Origin: Pseudoneobacillus rhizosphaerae
GTDB lineage: Bacteria; Bacillota; Bacilli; Bacillales; Cytobacillaceae
Assembly (NCBI RefSeq): GCF_917563885.1
Contig: NZ_CAKJTG010000016.1
Span: forward strand, 35,158-99,157
Length of the DNA: 64,000 nt
Direction: 5' to 3'
Positions 34,915-43,850 of this stretch are shown piece by piece. A program made the position numbers and the translations under genes. The notes below the pieces were generated by a model. It searched no databases. It was given only the letters and a program-made list of their open reading frames with translations, and was not told the origin of the DNA. Each line of letters opens with the position of its first letter. The first letter of the stretch is position 1.

Positions 34915-36969
34915 ATGGAAAACATGAATGAAGTGAATGTTATTGAATTAGATAAAAAACTAAATTCTGTATTTGCGGGTCGTGTGGTTAGAAAAGATCT
35001 AACAAAGCTCATAAAAGAAGGAGCTAACGTACCTATTTATGTACTTGAATACCTATTAGGTATGTATGCGGCCACTGATGATGATGAGAGCATTAAAGAA
35101 GGTGTGGCAAGGGTTAAGAAAATCCTTTCTGAAAACTTTGTTCGACCTGATGAAGCGGAAAAAATTAAAAGTAAGATTAGAGAGATAGGCCAGTATTCTA
35201 TAATTGATAAGGTGTCAGTCCGATTAAATCCAAAGAAGGATACATATGAGGCGGAGTTCTCTAATTTAGGTTTAAAGGATGTGCCGATTTCTGCAAACTA
35301 CGTAAAGGAATATGACAAGCTCTTAGCTGGTGGAATTTGGTGTATGTTAAAAATGGATTACTTTTTTGACGAAGAGTTGAAAAACGTCAGTCCATTTAGC
35401 ATTAGCAATCTAAAACCTATTCAAATGCCGAATATGGATCTTAACGAAATCATTGAGGGGAGAAAGAATTTTACCAAGGATGAATGGATTGATATACTTG
35501 TTCGTTCTACTGGTATGGAACCTACTCAATTAAATGACCGAGTAAAATGGCATTTACTTCTTCGCCTTGTACCTCTTGTAGAAAATAACTACAATATGTG
35601 CGAACTTGGCCCAAGGGGAACAGGGAAGAGTCATGTTTACAAGGAAATTTCACCGAACTCTATCCTAGTTTCTGGGGGACAGACAACCGTAGCCAACCTT
35701 TTTTACAATATGTCTTCAAGAACAGTTGGTTTGGTGGGAATGTGGGATGTAGTAGCATTCGATGAAGTAGCAGGTATTAGGTTTAAAGATAAAGACGGGA
35801 TCCAGATTATGAAGGATTTCATGGCAAGTGGTTCCTTTGCTAGAGGGAAAGAAGAGAAAGCGGCATCTGCTTCCATGGTTTTCGTTGGGAATATTAATCA
35901 AAGTGTCGATTCCTTAATTAAAACTTCACATTTATTTGCCCCATTTCCAGAAGAGATGGCAAATGATTCAGCGTTTTTTGATCGAATGCATTACTATCTT
36001 CCTGGGTGGGAAATTCCAAAAATGAGGCCGGATTTCTTTACGGATCGTTATGGTTTCATTGTAGATTATTTAGCTGAGTATTTTAGGGAAATGAGAAAAC
36101 GATCATTCAGCGATGCAATTGATCGTTACTTTAAGCTCGGTAATAATCTTAATCAACGTGATGTGAATGGAGTAAGAAGAACAGTTTCAGGTTTAATGAA
36201 ATTACTCTATCCTCATGAGGATTATACTAAGGAGGATGTTGAAGAAGTTCTTCAATATGCCTTAGAGGGTCGCAGACGAGTAAAGGAGCAATTAAAGAAA
36301 ATTGGTGGTATGGAATTCTACGATGTTATGTTCTCTTATATAGATAAGGAATCCTTGCAAGAGGAATATGTATCTGTTCCTGAACAGGGTGGAGGTAAAT
36401 TGATTCCAGAAGGAATGGGTAAACCAGGACATGTTTATACAGTCGGTGCTGGGGAATCAGGAATGATTGGTGTCTTTAAACTGGAGAATCAGGTTGTTTC
36501 TGGCTCTGGAAAGTTCGAAAAGTCAGGTGTTGGATCTAATCGTGGAGTTAAAGAAAGTCTGGATACTGCCTACAGATACTTTACTGCTAATAGCAAAAGC
36601 ATCAGTGGTTCAATCGCGATAAAAACAAAAGATTACCTCATGCATATTGCGGATCTCCAGGGAATCGGTCTCACTCCTCAATTAGCCATTGCTGAATTAA
36701 TTGGCTTGTGTTCGGGGGCATTAGAAAAGCCTGTCCAAGAGAGTACAGTTGTTTTAGGGAACATGACCGTTGGTGGAACCATTGAGAAAGTTGAAGAGTT
36801 TGCTAACGTCTTGCAGGTTTGTGTAGATGCAGGTGCTAAGAAGGTATTAATACCAGCTTCATCTGTAGTGGACTTTCAAACTGTACCGTCTGATTTATTA
36901 ATAAAGGTTCAACCAATATTCTATTCAGACCCGATAGATGCTGTGTTTAAAGCATTAGGGGTAGGATAA
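34915..36969 (+). CDS. brxL: BREX protein BrxL (AAA+ with Lon-like C-terminal domain)
   Basis: 684 residues. A Walker A GPRGTGKS lies at 232-239 and a Walker B VVAFDEVAGI around 283; the C-terminal ~180 residues have a Lon-protease fold (GSIAIKTKDYLMHIADLQGI, VLIPASS). The GPSAG serine of Lon is not evident at the expected place, which reads GIGLTPQLAIAE, so proteolysis is doubtful. BrxL is a ring-forming DNA-binding ATPase needed for phage restriction but not methylation in type 1 BREX. ATG behind GGGAGGGAG, 19 bases after pglZ. A terminator follows. Confidence 0.95.
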   Translation: MENMNEVNVIELDKKLNSVFAGRVVRKDLTKLIKEGANVPIYVLEYLLGMYAATDDDESIKEGVARVKKILSENFVRPDEAEKIKSKIREIGQYSIIDKVSVRLNPKKDTYEAEFSNLGLKDVPISANYVKEYDKLLAGGIWCMLKMDYFFDEELKNVSPFSISNLKPIQMPNMDLNEIIEGRKNFTKDEWIDILVRSTGMEPTQLNDRVKWHLLLRLVPLVENNYNMCELGPRGTGKSHVYKEISPNSILVSGGQTTVANLFYNMSSRTVGLVGMWDVVAFDEVAGIRFKDKDGIQIMKDFMASGSFARGKEEKAASASMVFVGNINQSVDSLIKTSHLFAPFPEEMANDSAFFDRMHYYLPGWEIPKMRPDFFTDRYGFIVDYLAEYFREMRKRSFSDAIDRYFKLGNNLNQRDVNGVRRTVSGLMKLLYPHEDYTKEDVEEVLQYALEGRRRVKEQLKKIGGMEFYDVMFSYIDKESLQEEYVSVPEQGGGKLIPEGMGKPGHVYTVGAGESGMIGVFKLENQVVSGSGKFEKSGVGSNRGVKESLDTAYRYFTANSKSISGSIAIKTKDYLMHIADLQGIGLTPQLAIAELIGLCSGALEKPVQESTVVLGNMTVGGTIEKVEEFANVLQVCVDAGAKKVLIPASSVVDFQTVPSDLLIKVQPIFYSDPIDAVFKALGVG

Positions 36970-36995
36970 AAATTAACAATGTATTTATTTGTAAA

Positions 36996-37031
36996 AAAGA
37001 AAAAATGCTCATTTTAGAGCATTTTTTCTTT
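36996..37031. terminator. Bidirectional terminator at the end of the BREX operon
   Basis: AAAGAAAAAATGCTC pairs perfectly with GAGCATTTTTTCTTT around a six-base loop. The A/T flanks suit both strands; the PLD-like gene converges on it. Confidence 0.85.
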
Positions 37032-37063
37032 ATTCTAATAGAGAGATAATTACATCAAAACTA

Positions 37064-38344
37064 CTAGAAGGTTAATTTCATTTGCTCTGGATCTTTCTCA
37101 GGAATTACATAGTGTTCATCGAACGGTTTTGGCCAAGGTACATGTGGAAAGTGTATTCGTAAGTTTTTTTGAAATTCATTGTCTGTTAACATTTCATAAG
37201 TAACATCTTTAAAGTCACAATATAATTTAATATCGTTAACGAGTTCGTCTACTTGTGGAATAACTTTATCTAATTCAAAGTTTAAGTAAGCAGTTGCTGT
37301 ATTTTTATCAGGTTTTTTTGTTAATATTCCCCCTTTTAAATCATCTGGTGGGTTTTGCATTACTCCAGGAAGTAGAATTTTACATAATTCTTTTTTTGAT
37401 TTTTCTAATTCTTTCTCTAGGTTTTTTCTTATGTTAGCTGAAAATTTATCGATAGATACTTTTATTTTTTCTAATTCACTTAAAAATTCTTCTTTTTTTT
37501 GTCTTAAGATAATATTACCTACACGTTTACCTAGTGATTTAAGATATGTTCGTCTTATTTTTAATAGCTGTTGTTCTATATCCTTACTCGAAATTTTACT
37601 ATTTTCATTTATTAAGCTATAAGTTGCCTTTAATCGTTCTTGAGCTTCCTTATTGTTACTCACATTTAATAGTTTGGATGGTATTTTTAAAGTTCGTCTA
37701 TTTAACTGAAGACCAGGCAAGCTCAACTCAACAAATTGAATATGGCTACTATATGTTCGTACTCGCCTTTCAAAGTCAAATTTTTTAGGAGGTCTTTCAT
37801 TTAAGTCCTTTTTTGCAATGTCTAAGTCGCCTTTGTTAAACTTTTCTTTACCTATTTCTGGAGTACTTTTATTATTGTTTATAGAGTTTTTATAACTTTC
37901 CTTTAATATTGCGTTATCATCTTTATTAAATAAATCAGGCGATATTGATCTAATTAGTTCAAGACCTTGCTCTAGATTGACATTAATAGCATTAATAATA
38001 GCTCTATTAAATTGATTTTCTATTAATAGAGGTGTAGGAGAAAATATCCATGCATTGTTATCAACAATTAAAACCCCTATTCTTAGCCCATACGCTTTTC
38101 GAACAATCGTTCCAATTTGTAATAGTCTTTCAATAGCCTCAATTTCACCATAACCTAATCTACATATCTCTGGATCTTTGTCGATGATCGTGACTATATT
38201 TTCTTTTCCTAATAATTCAATACAGTTGATCATTGAATCTGTTACTTCTTTATGAATACCAGGAGCTGCATATATTACTTTTTGAGTAGCAAATGATATT
38301 TGTTCACTGAGTTCAATAGACGATAATCTGTTAAAGATACTCAT
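37064..38344 (-). CDS. Phospholipase D-like protein without HKD motif, defence-associated
   Basis: A 426-residue soluble protein. Residues about 20-115 resemble a PLD-like half-domain: VIYAAPGIHKEV, EAIERLLQIGTIVRKA, then LRIGVLIVDNNAWIFSPTP, where the catalytic HxK is replaced. The middle (about 145-345) is lysine- and glutamate-rich with coiled coils; the C-terminus is a compact aromatic-rich domain (FPHVPWPKPFDEH). No known system is recognised. ATG behind GGAGG on the reverse strand. It converges with brxL across a shared terminator, so it may be a BREX-linked accessory or a separate defence gene. The fold call is tentative. Confidence 0.5.
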   Translation of the reverse strand: MSIFNRLSSIELSEQISFATQKVIYAAPGIHKEVTDSMINCIELLGKENIVTIIDKDPEICRLGYGEIEAIERLLQIGTIVRKAYGLRIGVLIVDNNAWIFSPTPLLIENQFNRAIINAINVNLEQGLELIRSISPDLFNKDDNAILKESYKNSINNNKSTPEIGKEKFNKGDLDIAKKDLNERPPKKFDFERRVRTYSSHIQFVELSLPGLQLNRRTLKIPSKLLNVSNNKEAQERLKATYSLINENSKISSKDIEQQLLKIRRTYLKSLGKRVGNIILRQKKEEFLSELEKIKVSIDKFSANIRKNLEKELEKSKKELCKILLPGVMQNPPDDLKGGILTKKPDKNTATAYLNFELDKVIPQVDELVNDIKLYCDFKDVTYEMLTDNEFQKNLRIHFPHVPWPKPFDEHYVIPEKDPEQMKLTF

Positions 38345-38748
38345 TAGTAACCTCCAATTAAAATCCTTTAATAAATTTTCACCTACTTTATAAGACTTTC
38401 GATGCAGAAAGTAATAATCCTTTATTCTTCTTATAAGTAAATAATATTTTATAAATATATTTTTACTATAGAATTAAATATTTCTGTTTAAGGTGAAGGG
38501 TAACCCGATTCCAAAAAATCAATACTACTAATGCGGCGATTTATCATATAGTTAATATCAATTTGACTAACTTTTCACAGCATAAGGGACATCGGGTCAA
38601 TTTTCCTCTGTCCTATTTCAGTTCCATATCTTTTGGATTCTGAAAGCGTTCAATCATTTAAAACAGAATAATACTAAACTTCTATAATTATCAGTTGGTG
38701 TATAATTGAAAAGGTTTTACTTTTATTTTAATAAGAAGGATGAAAAAA

Positions 38749-39318
38749 ATGAGAAGGATTTCGCCTGTTTGTCCTAAATGTTATAGTCAAAATACGTATG
38801 ATATCATTCCAGGTATTCAAGATCTACCACAAATTCAATTATTAAATGAGCCGTTCTCAGTCGATATTCATCAAATGACTATTGGAAATGCTAAATATCA
38901 TTGTATCGAATGTAGTTATACATGGAAGAAGTATCGAGGGAGAAAACCGTATGATTGCATCAAAAAAATAGATGCATACGCTGGTGGTTATCCTGGTCCT
39001 TATTTCCGATTGAAAATAGATTTAGAAACAAGGGAAGTAGTTAGTGAGTCCACTACTGTCGAATATATTTATGAGCCTGTTTCAGCACTTCTTACATTTA
39101 AAGATATTGAATTGTTTCGGTCAGAGCTATATAAATGTGATTTCGTCAACTGGGCAGAGGAATATGTAGCACCGGGTGTATTAGATGGCACCCATTGGAG
39201 CACTCGTATAGAATACGATACTCATTGTGAAATAAAAATGGGAGATAACCACTTTCCACTAAAATGGGCAAAGTTTTGTAAAGCAATATCAAAACTAGCC
39301 GGTAGTGAATTTTTTTAA
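38749..39318 (+). CDS. Hypothetical protein with N-terminal zinc ribbon
   Basis: A 189-residue protein beginning MRRISPVCPKCYSQNTYDII, with CPKC and a later CIECSYTW forming a probable four-cysteine zinc ribbon (residues 8-60), then a mixed alpha/beta domain. AGAAGGA at 38734-38740 points to the ATG at 38749; an earlier ATG at 38740 overlaps that site. The family is not recognised. The preceding 38345-38748 stretch shows only a GGGACA/TGTCC-type fragment near 38586-38612. Confidence 0.6.
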   Translation: MRRISPVCPKCYSQNTYDIIPGIQDLPQIQLLNEPFSVDIHQMTIGNAKYHCIECSYTWKKYRGRKPYDCIKKIDAYAGGYPGPYFRLKIDLETREVVSESTTVEYIYEPVSALLTFKDIELFRSELYKCDFVNWAEEYVAPGVLDGTHWSTRIEYDTHCEIKMGDNHFPLKWAKFCKAISKLAGSEFF

Positions 39319-39462
39319 TCCTGCAATGGCTGCCATTCATTTAACTGGTACCATTTTGTAAAAGGTTTCAACTGGAATGCCCTTTTATGATGATAAGTGT
39401 GAAACGTAAAAAATTTGGACTACCTTACAGAATGGGGATTCTATAGAATAGGGGGGAAATGC

Positions 39463-39780
39463 TTGAAAGTTATTACTTTATGCGGCTCTACTAGATTCAA
39501 GAAGCTGTTTAGAGAAGCAGAAGCATTCATCACATTAAACGGAAATATTGTCATAAGTCTTGGTTTTTTCGAACAGAGCGAAGGTATAAAGATTACAGAG
39601 GAACAAGAAAGATTGTTTGAGAAACTGCATTATCGAAAAATAGATATGGCAGATGAAATTTTGGTTATCGATGTTAATCAATATATCGGTAACAGCACAA
39701 GTAAAGAGATAGAATATGCCAAAAGTAAAGGGAAAAAAGTGCACTATTATTCGGAAGGTTATATAAATCCAGGAATTTAG
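39463..39780 (+). CDS. Nucleoside 2-deoxyribosyltransferase-like small protein
   Basis: 105 residues: MKVITLCGSTRFKKLFREAE, then ADEILVIDVNQYIGNSTSKE, and EYAKSKGKKVHYYSEG. This CGSTRF ... ADEILVID ... GxSTxxEIxYAxxxGKKV pattern is that of a Rossmann-like family related to nucleoside deoxyribosyltransferases and SLOG proteins. The TTG start is set by GGGGGG at 39451-39456, six bases upstream; a longer frame from 39415 has no site. Possible nucleotide-sugar sensing or metabolism; function unproven. Followed by a palindromic repeat. Confidence 0.65.
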   Translation: MKVITLCGSTRFKKLFREAEAFITLNGNIVISLGFFEQSEGIKITEEQERLFEKLHYRKIDMADEILVIDVNQYIGNSTSKEIEYAKSKGKKVHYYSEGYINPGI

Positions 39781-39814
39781 GAAGAGTCATTTGCTTATGT
39801 TTGTATATGTGGAA

Positions 39815-39865
39815 GCACGGGGACGGCTCTTTGCTAATGAAGCAAAAGAACCGTCCCCATGTTTT
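39815..39865. repeat. GGGGACGG palindromic repeat, probable terminator
   Basis: CACGGGGACGGCTCTTTGCT and AGCAAAAGAACCGTCCCCAT form a long hairpin around TAATGA, then TTTTA. It lies between convergent genes and can end both transcripts. Confidence 0.7.
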
Positions 39866-40235
39866 ATCTATGCTGATCAATCAAAATTGAATTCCCATCC
39901 GGATCCTCAAGAGTAATATGAGCCGGCCCATCAGTTGTCTCATCAGCCTCACTCTGCAACGGAATCCCTCTCTCCTTAAGATGCCTCTGAATTTCCCGAA
40001 CATCAGTAAACGAATCAAGATTCTTAGCATTCTCATCCCAACCAGGATTAAAAGTAAGAATATTCTTCTCAAACATCCCCTGAAACAATCCAATAATACA
40101 ATTTTCATTCTTCATAATAAGCCAATTTTGTGAGATATCTCCTCCTAGGTCTGAAAAACCTAGGTTTTCGTAAAACGCCTTTGATGCATGGATATCTTTT
40201 ACACTTAAACTTACTGAAAAAGCGCCTAATTTCAT
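39864..40235 (-). CDS. VOC-family (glyoxalase-like) protein
   Basis: A 123-residue single VOC module: [19 protein letters not shown] at the N-terminus, central [13 protein letters not shown], and the C-terminal strand [17 protein letters not shown] with a metal-site-like Asp/Glu pattern. Members include glyoxalase I, fosfomycin/bleomycin resistance proteins and uncharacterised enzymes. ATG behind AAAAGGTGG on the reverse strand. Isolated; the substrate is unknown. Confidence 0.85.
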   Translation of the reverse strand: MKLGAFSVSLSVKDIHASKAFYENLGFSDLGGDISQNWLIMKNENCIIGLFQGMFEKNILTFNPGWDENAKNLDSFTDVREIQRHLKERGIPLQSEADETTDGPAHITLEDPDGNSILIDQHR

Positions 40236-40482
40236 ATTTCTACCACCTTTTGATTAATAGTTAAAAATCCAGACAAAACCATCCGTGTACAGTATGTATC
40301 TTTACACAAATAAGTATAAGGGGGTAATTTCAATTACACAATATTTTCCATGTTCTATGTCCCAGAGTCTGCTTCACATCCAAAATCCCTCATACATTCA
40401 GTGTACAATCCCATCATACAAATAGTCAAAATTTTACACCAATTAGGTCAATTCAGTCTCCCTAATTCATCTCCCCCTCATC

Positions 40483-40506
40483 TATAATGAAAAGAAAGCG
40501 ATTACA
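40483..40506 (+). promoter_or_regulatory. -10 element and cre box of the second sugar operon
   Basis: TATAAT at 40483-40488 lacks a good -35 at 16-18 bases, which suits an activator-dependent promoter such as one driven by the AraC-type regulator in this operon. AAGAAAGCGATTACA at 40492-40506 matches the cre consensus except at one position. Confidence 0.55.
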
Positions 40507-40529
40507 TTCTAAAGAGGTGGTGAAGTAGG

Positions 40530-41468
40530 GTGAATACTCAGCTTGAAACGAAAAGCCAAACAAACAAAGCTATTAAATCTGTTTCCAAAAGAAACAAAAC
40601 GATAAAAAACATTCTCACCTATGCTGCATTTGTGGGGCCAGCTCTTTTATTTTTTATTGTCATTCAAATTATTCCATTCTTTATGGGCGTCTATTATTCT
40701 TTTACCTCTTGGAATGGTGTTAGTTCGACTGCTGAATGGGTGGGATTAGCGAATTATATTAAGATTTTTAAGAATGATCCCGGTTTCGTTAACTCTTTCT
40801 TGTTTACAACGAAATTTATGTTTGCAGCTGTTATCATTAGTAACTTTATCGGTTTCGGTTTAGCCCTATTATTAAACGCAGCATTAAAATCTAGAAATCT
40901 ATTACGAACTGTGTTTTTCATTCCCAATGTAATTGGTGGGTTATTACTAGGTTTCATCTGGCAGTTTATTTTTGTAAAAGGATTTGCTTCGATTGGAAAA
41001 ATGACGGACTTAGCCTTTTTTAAGCTCCCTTGGTTAGGTGATGAAAACACGGCATTTTGGGGTATTGTGATTGTGTTCGCCTGGCAAATTAGTGGTTATA
41101 TGATGGTTATTTATATAGCTGCCTTACAGGGTGTTGATCAAAATCTTTTAGAAGCAGCAAAGATTGATGGTGCATCAAACTGGACTTTATTAACTAAGAT
41201 TATCATTCCGTTAATATTACCGGCGTTTACGATTTGTATTTTCTTAACGATTTCGATGGCATTCAAAATATTCGATATTAATATTTCATTAACAAATGGT
41301 GGACCATTTAATTCCACCCAATCTGTAGCGATTAATATTTATCAAGAAGCGTTCCAATACAATCGTTATGGTTTAGGTACAGCGAAGTCCATTTTATTCT
41401 TCATAGTGGTTGCCATATTTACAACCGTCCAAGTATTAGCAACGAAGAAGAGGGAGGTTGAGGCATAA
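40530..41468 (+). CDS. ABC sugar permease, MalF-like
   Basis: A 312-residue permease with six membrane helices, a cytoplasmic lysine-rich N-terminus and an EAA loop (EAAKIDGASNWTLLTKIIIP). GTG start; purine-rich AGAGGTGG lies upstream. It overlaps the next permease start by one base. Part of the second sugar importer, which again lacks its own ATPase gene. Confidence 0.9.
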   Translation: MNTQLETKSQTNKAIKSVSKRNKTIKNILTYAAFVGPALLFFIVIQIIPFFMGVYYSFTSWNGVSSTAEWVGLANYIKIFKNDPGFVNSFLFTTKFMFAAVIISNFIGFGLALLLNAALKSRNLLRTVFFIPNVIGGLLLGFIWQFIFVKGFASIGKMTDLAFFKLPWLGDENTAFWGIVIVFAWQISGYMMVIYIAALQGVDQNLLEAAKIDGASNWTLLTKIIIPLILPAFTICIFLTISMAFKIFDINISLTNGGPFNSTQSVAINIYQEAFQYNRYGLGTAKSILFFIVVAIFTTVQVLATKKREVEA

Positions 41469-42292
41469 TGAACCGATATACAAAGAAAACCTTCGTATTA
41501 GAGATATTTGGGATACTTTTAGCCATTGTTTTTCTAATCCCGTTTTATTTTGTCATCATCAATTCACTCAAAAGCTTTGCAGAGATTTTAATTGATGGAG
41601 CAGCTTGGCCAAAAGAGTTTTTATTCTCCAACTATTTAAAGGTATGGGAGATTATTAATTTTCCTAGAGCCTTTTGGAATTCATTGATTATAACCGTCCT
41701 TAGTAATATTGGCCTTGTAGTCATTAGTTCTATGGCTGCATGGAAGCTAGTAAGAACTCCAAGTAAACTGAGTAAAATAATATTTATCTTTTTTATAGCC
41801 GCAATGGTCATCCCGTTTCAAACAGTGATGATTCCATTGATGAAAATTGGCGGAATATTAAACCTTACGAATAGTATTCCTGGTCTTGTCATCATGTATT
41901 TTGGATTTGGTGTACCGCTATCCTTATTTCTTTATCATGGTTTTGTAAAAACCGTTCCAATCGAAATTGAGGAGTCGGCACGAATTGATGGATGTAGTCA
42001 ATTTGGAGTGTTTTGGAGAATTGTTTTTCCACTATTAAAACCGATTACCGTAACGGTTGTTATTCTGAATACGCTTTGGATTTGGAATGACTACTTATTA
42101 CCATTACTTGTTTTACAAGAGAAGGAGCTAAGGACGATTCCATTAGCTACAAGTTCGTTCTTTGCCCAATACACGAAGCAGTGGGACATGGGGCTAGCGG
42201 CATTAATGCTAGGGATTACTCCAGTTATCATTTTCTTCTTATTTTTGCAAAAACATATCATCAAAGGAATTGCATCTGGGTCTATTAAATAG
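41468..42292 (+). CDS. ABC sugar permease, MalG-like
   Basis: A 274-residue permease with six helices and an EAA loop (ESARIDGCSQFGVFWRIVFP). Its ATG uses the last base of the preceding stop codon (TAATG), so translation is coupled. It forms a heterodimer with the gene before it. Confidence 0.9.
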   Translation: MNRYTKKTFVLEIFGILLAIVFLIPFYFVIINSLKSFAEILIDGAAWPKEFLFSNYLKVWEIINFPRAFWNSLIITVLSNIGLVVISSMAAWKLVRTPSKLSKIIFIFFIAAMVIPFQTVMIPLMKIGGILNLTNSIPGLVIMYFGFGVPLSLFLYHGFVKTVPIEIEESARIDGCSQFGVFWRIVFPLLKPITVTVVILNTLWIWNDYLLPLLVLQEKELRTIPLATSSFFAQYTKQWDMGLAALMLGITPVIIFFLFLQKHIIKGIASGSIK

Positions 42293-42374
42293 ATATTATA
42301 TTTTTGTAGTTATCTAAATAGATAGATACAAAAATTAATATAAAAAAACATAGATAATAGGGAGGTTAATACTT

Positions 42375-43661
42375 ATGAAACGCTTTTTTCTAATGGCTAT
42401 CACGTTATTGTTAGTTGTAGGTATTATTGTCGGTTGTTCTTCTAAGAGTTCGACTGATGACAAAAAGGACGATCCAAAGAAAGACGACAAAGAAGAAACG
42501 GTCACTCTTAACTTTTTCCAATTTAAAGTGGAGATTGCTGAGCAATTACAAAAAATGATTGACGAGTTTGAAACTGAGCATCCAAATATCAAGGTAAAGC
42601 TTGAAACGGTTGGTGGGGGTGCTGATTACGGTGCTGCCTTAAAGGCGAAATTTGCTTCAGGTGAAAAACCAGATATTTTCAACAATGGTGGATTTAAAGA
42701 GCTAGAGCTTTGGAAAGAGCATTTAGCAGATCTTTCTGGTGAGCCATGGGCAGAGCATGTTCTTCCTATCGGGAAAGTACCAATGACAGATACAGATGGT
42801 AAGTTATACGGTATGCCTGTAAACCTTGAAGGCTATGGATTTATCTATAATAAAGATTTATTTGAAAAAGCGGGCATTACAGAGCCACCTGGAACGATTT
42901 CTGAGTTAAAGGCAGCTGCTGCTAAGCTTAAAGACGCTGGCATTACTCCATTCTCAGCTGGTTATGGCGAGTGGTGGGTAATTGGACAACATTTATTAAA
43001 TATCGGATTTGCTCAACAGGATGATCCTGTTGCTTATATTGCTGGATTATATGACGGATCTCAAAAAATTGTTGGGAATGAAAAATTCGCTCAATTTAAA
43101 GAAGTATTAGACACTGAAATTGGATTTGCGAACGATAACCCAATTACAACGGACTACAATACACAAGTTACACTATTTGCTTCTGGTCAAACCGCAATGG
43201 TGCAACAAGGTAACTGGACTGAGAATATGATTACTGAAATCAATCCAGACATCAATATGGGCTTCCTACCTATCGCACTTAATGATGATAAAGCTGCTTC
43301 TGACCGCTTACCAGTAGGGGTTCCGAATAACTGGGTAATCAACAAAAACTCTAAAAATATTGAAGAAGCGAAACTTTTCTTAGATTGGATGGTTTCATCT
43401 GAAACAGGAAAACGCTATATCACAGAAGAATTTGCTTTCATTCCAGCATTTGATAATATCGAGCCAACTGGTTTAGGTGATTTAGGTCAATCGATTCTTG
43501 AATACTCTAAAGCAGATAAAACGATTCCTTGGACTTGGTTCAGATGGCCAGATGGAGCAAACAAAGAGTTTGCTGCCGTTATCCAGGAGTATGCTGCAGG
43601 TAAAATTGACTATGATACGGTGTTACAACGTTTCCAAGAATCATGGGATAATTTGAAGTAA
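42375..43661 (+). CDS. ABC sugar-binding lipoprotein
   Basis: A 428-residue family 1 solute-binding protein. A signal peptide ends in GIIVGC, with C21 as the lipid anchor, followed by a Lys/Asp-rich linker. The body begins TLNFFQFKVEIAEQLQKMID and contains MPVNLEGYGFIYNKDLFEKA, as in MsmE/MalE-like proteins. A hairpin follows the gene. The ligand is unknown; a glycoside or disaccharide is likely from the enzymes downstream. Confidence 0.92.
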   Translation: MKRFFLMAITLLLVVGIIVGCSSKSSTDDKKDDPKKDDKEETVTLNFFQFKVEIAEQLQKMIDEFETEHPNIKVKLETVGGGADYGAALKAKFASGEKPDIFNNGGFKELELWKEHLADLSGEPWAEHVLPIGKVPMTDTDGKLYGMPVNLEGYGFIYNKDLFEKAGITEPPGTISELKAAAAKLKDAGITPFSAGYGEWWVIGQHLLNIGFAQQDDPVAYIAGLYDGSQKIVGNEKFAQFKEVLDTEIGFANDNPITTDYNTQVTLFASGQTAMVQQGNWTENMITEINPDINMGFLPIALNDDKAASDRLPVGVPNNWVINKNSKNIEEAKLFLDWMVSSETGKRYITEEFAFIPAFDNIEPTGLGDLGQSILEYSKADKTIPWTWFRWPDGANKEFAAVIQEYAAGKIDYDTVLQRFQESWDNLK

Positions 43662-43679
43662 TAATATAACTAGATTGAA

Positions 43680-43711
43680 AGAAAGCATGTCTTACTATAG
43701 ACGTGCTTTCT
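43680..43711 (+). terminator. Hairpin after the binding-protein gene
   Basis: AGAAAGCATGTCT pairs with AGACGTGCTTTCT with one wobble. The T content downstream is modest, so it may be a leaky terminator or mRNA stabiliser as in the first sugar operon. Confidence 0.6.
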
Positions 43712-43850
43712 CTACTATTTGGATATTTTTTGAAAATTATGTTTAATTCTACTTGTGAAATAATTGATTGTAAGAAACTTCAAAAAACCTTTCAACTATA
43801 GGAATCTTCGCTTTATACTTAGGTGTAAGGGAAGTATGGGAGGTTGCATC

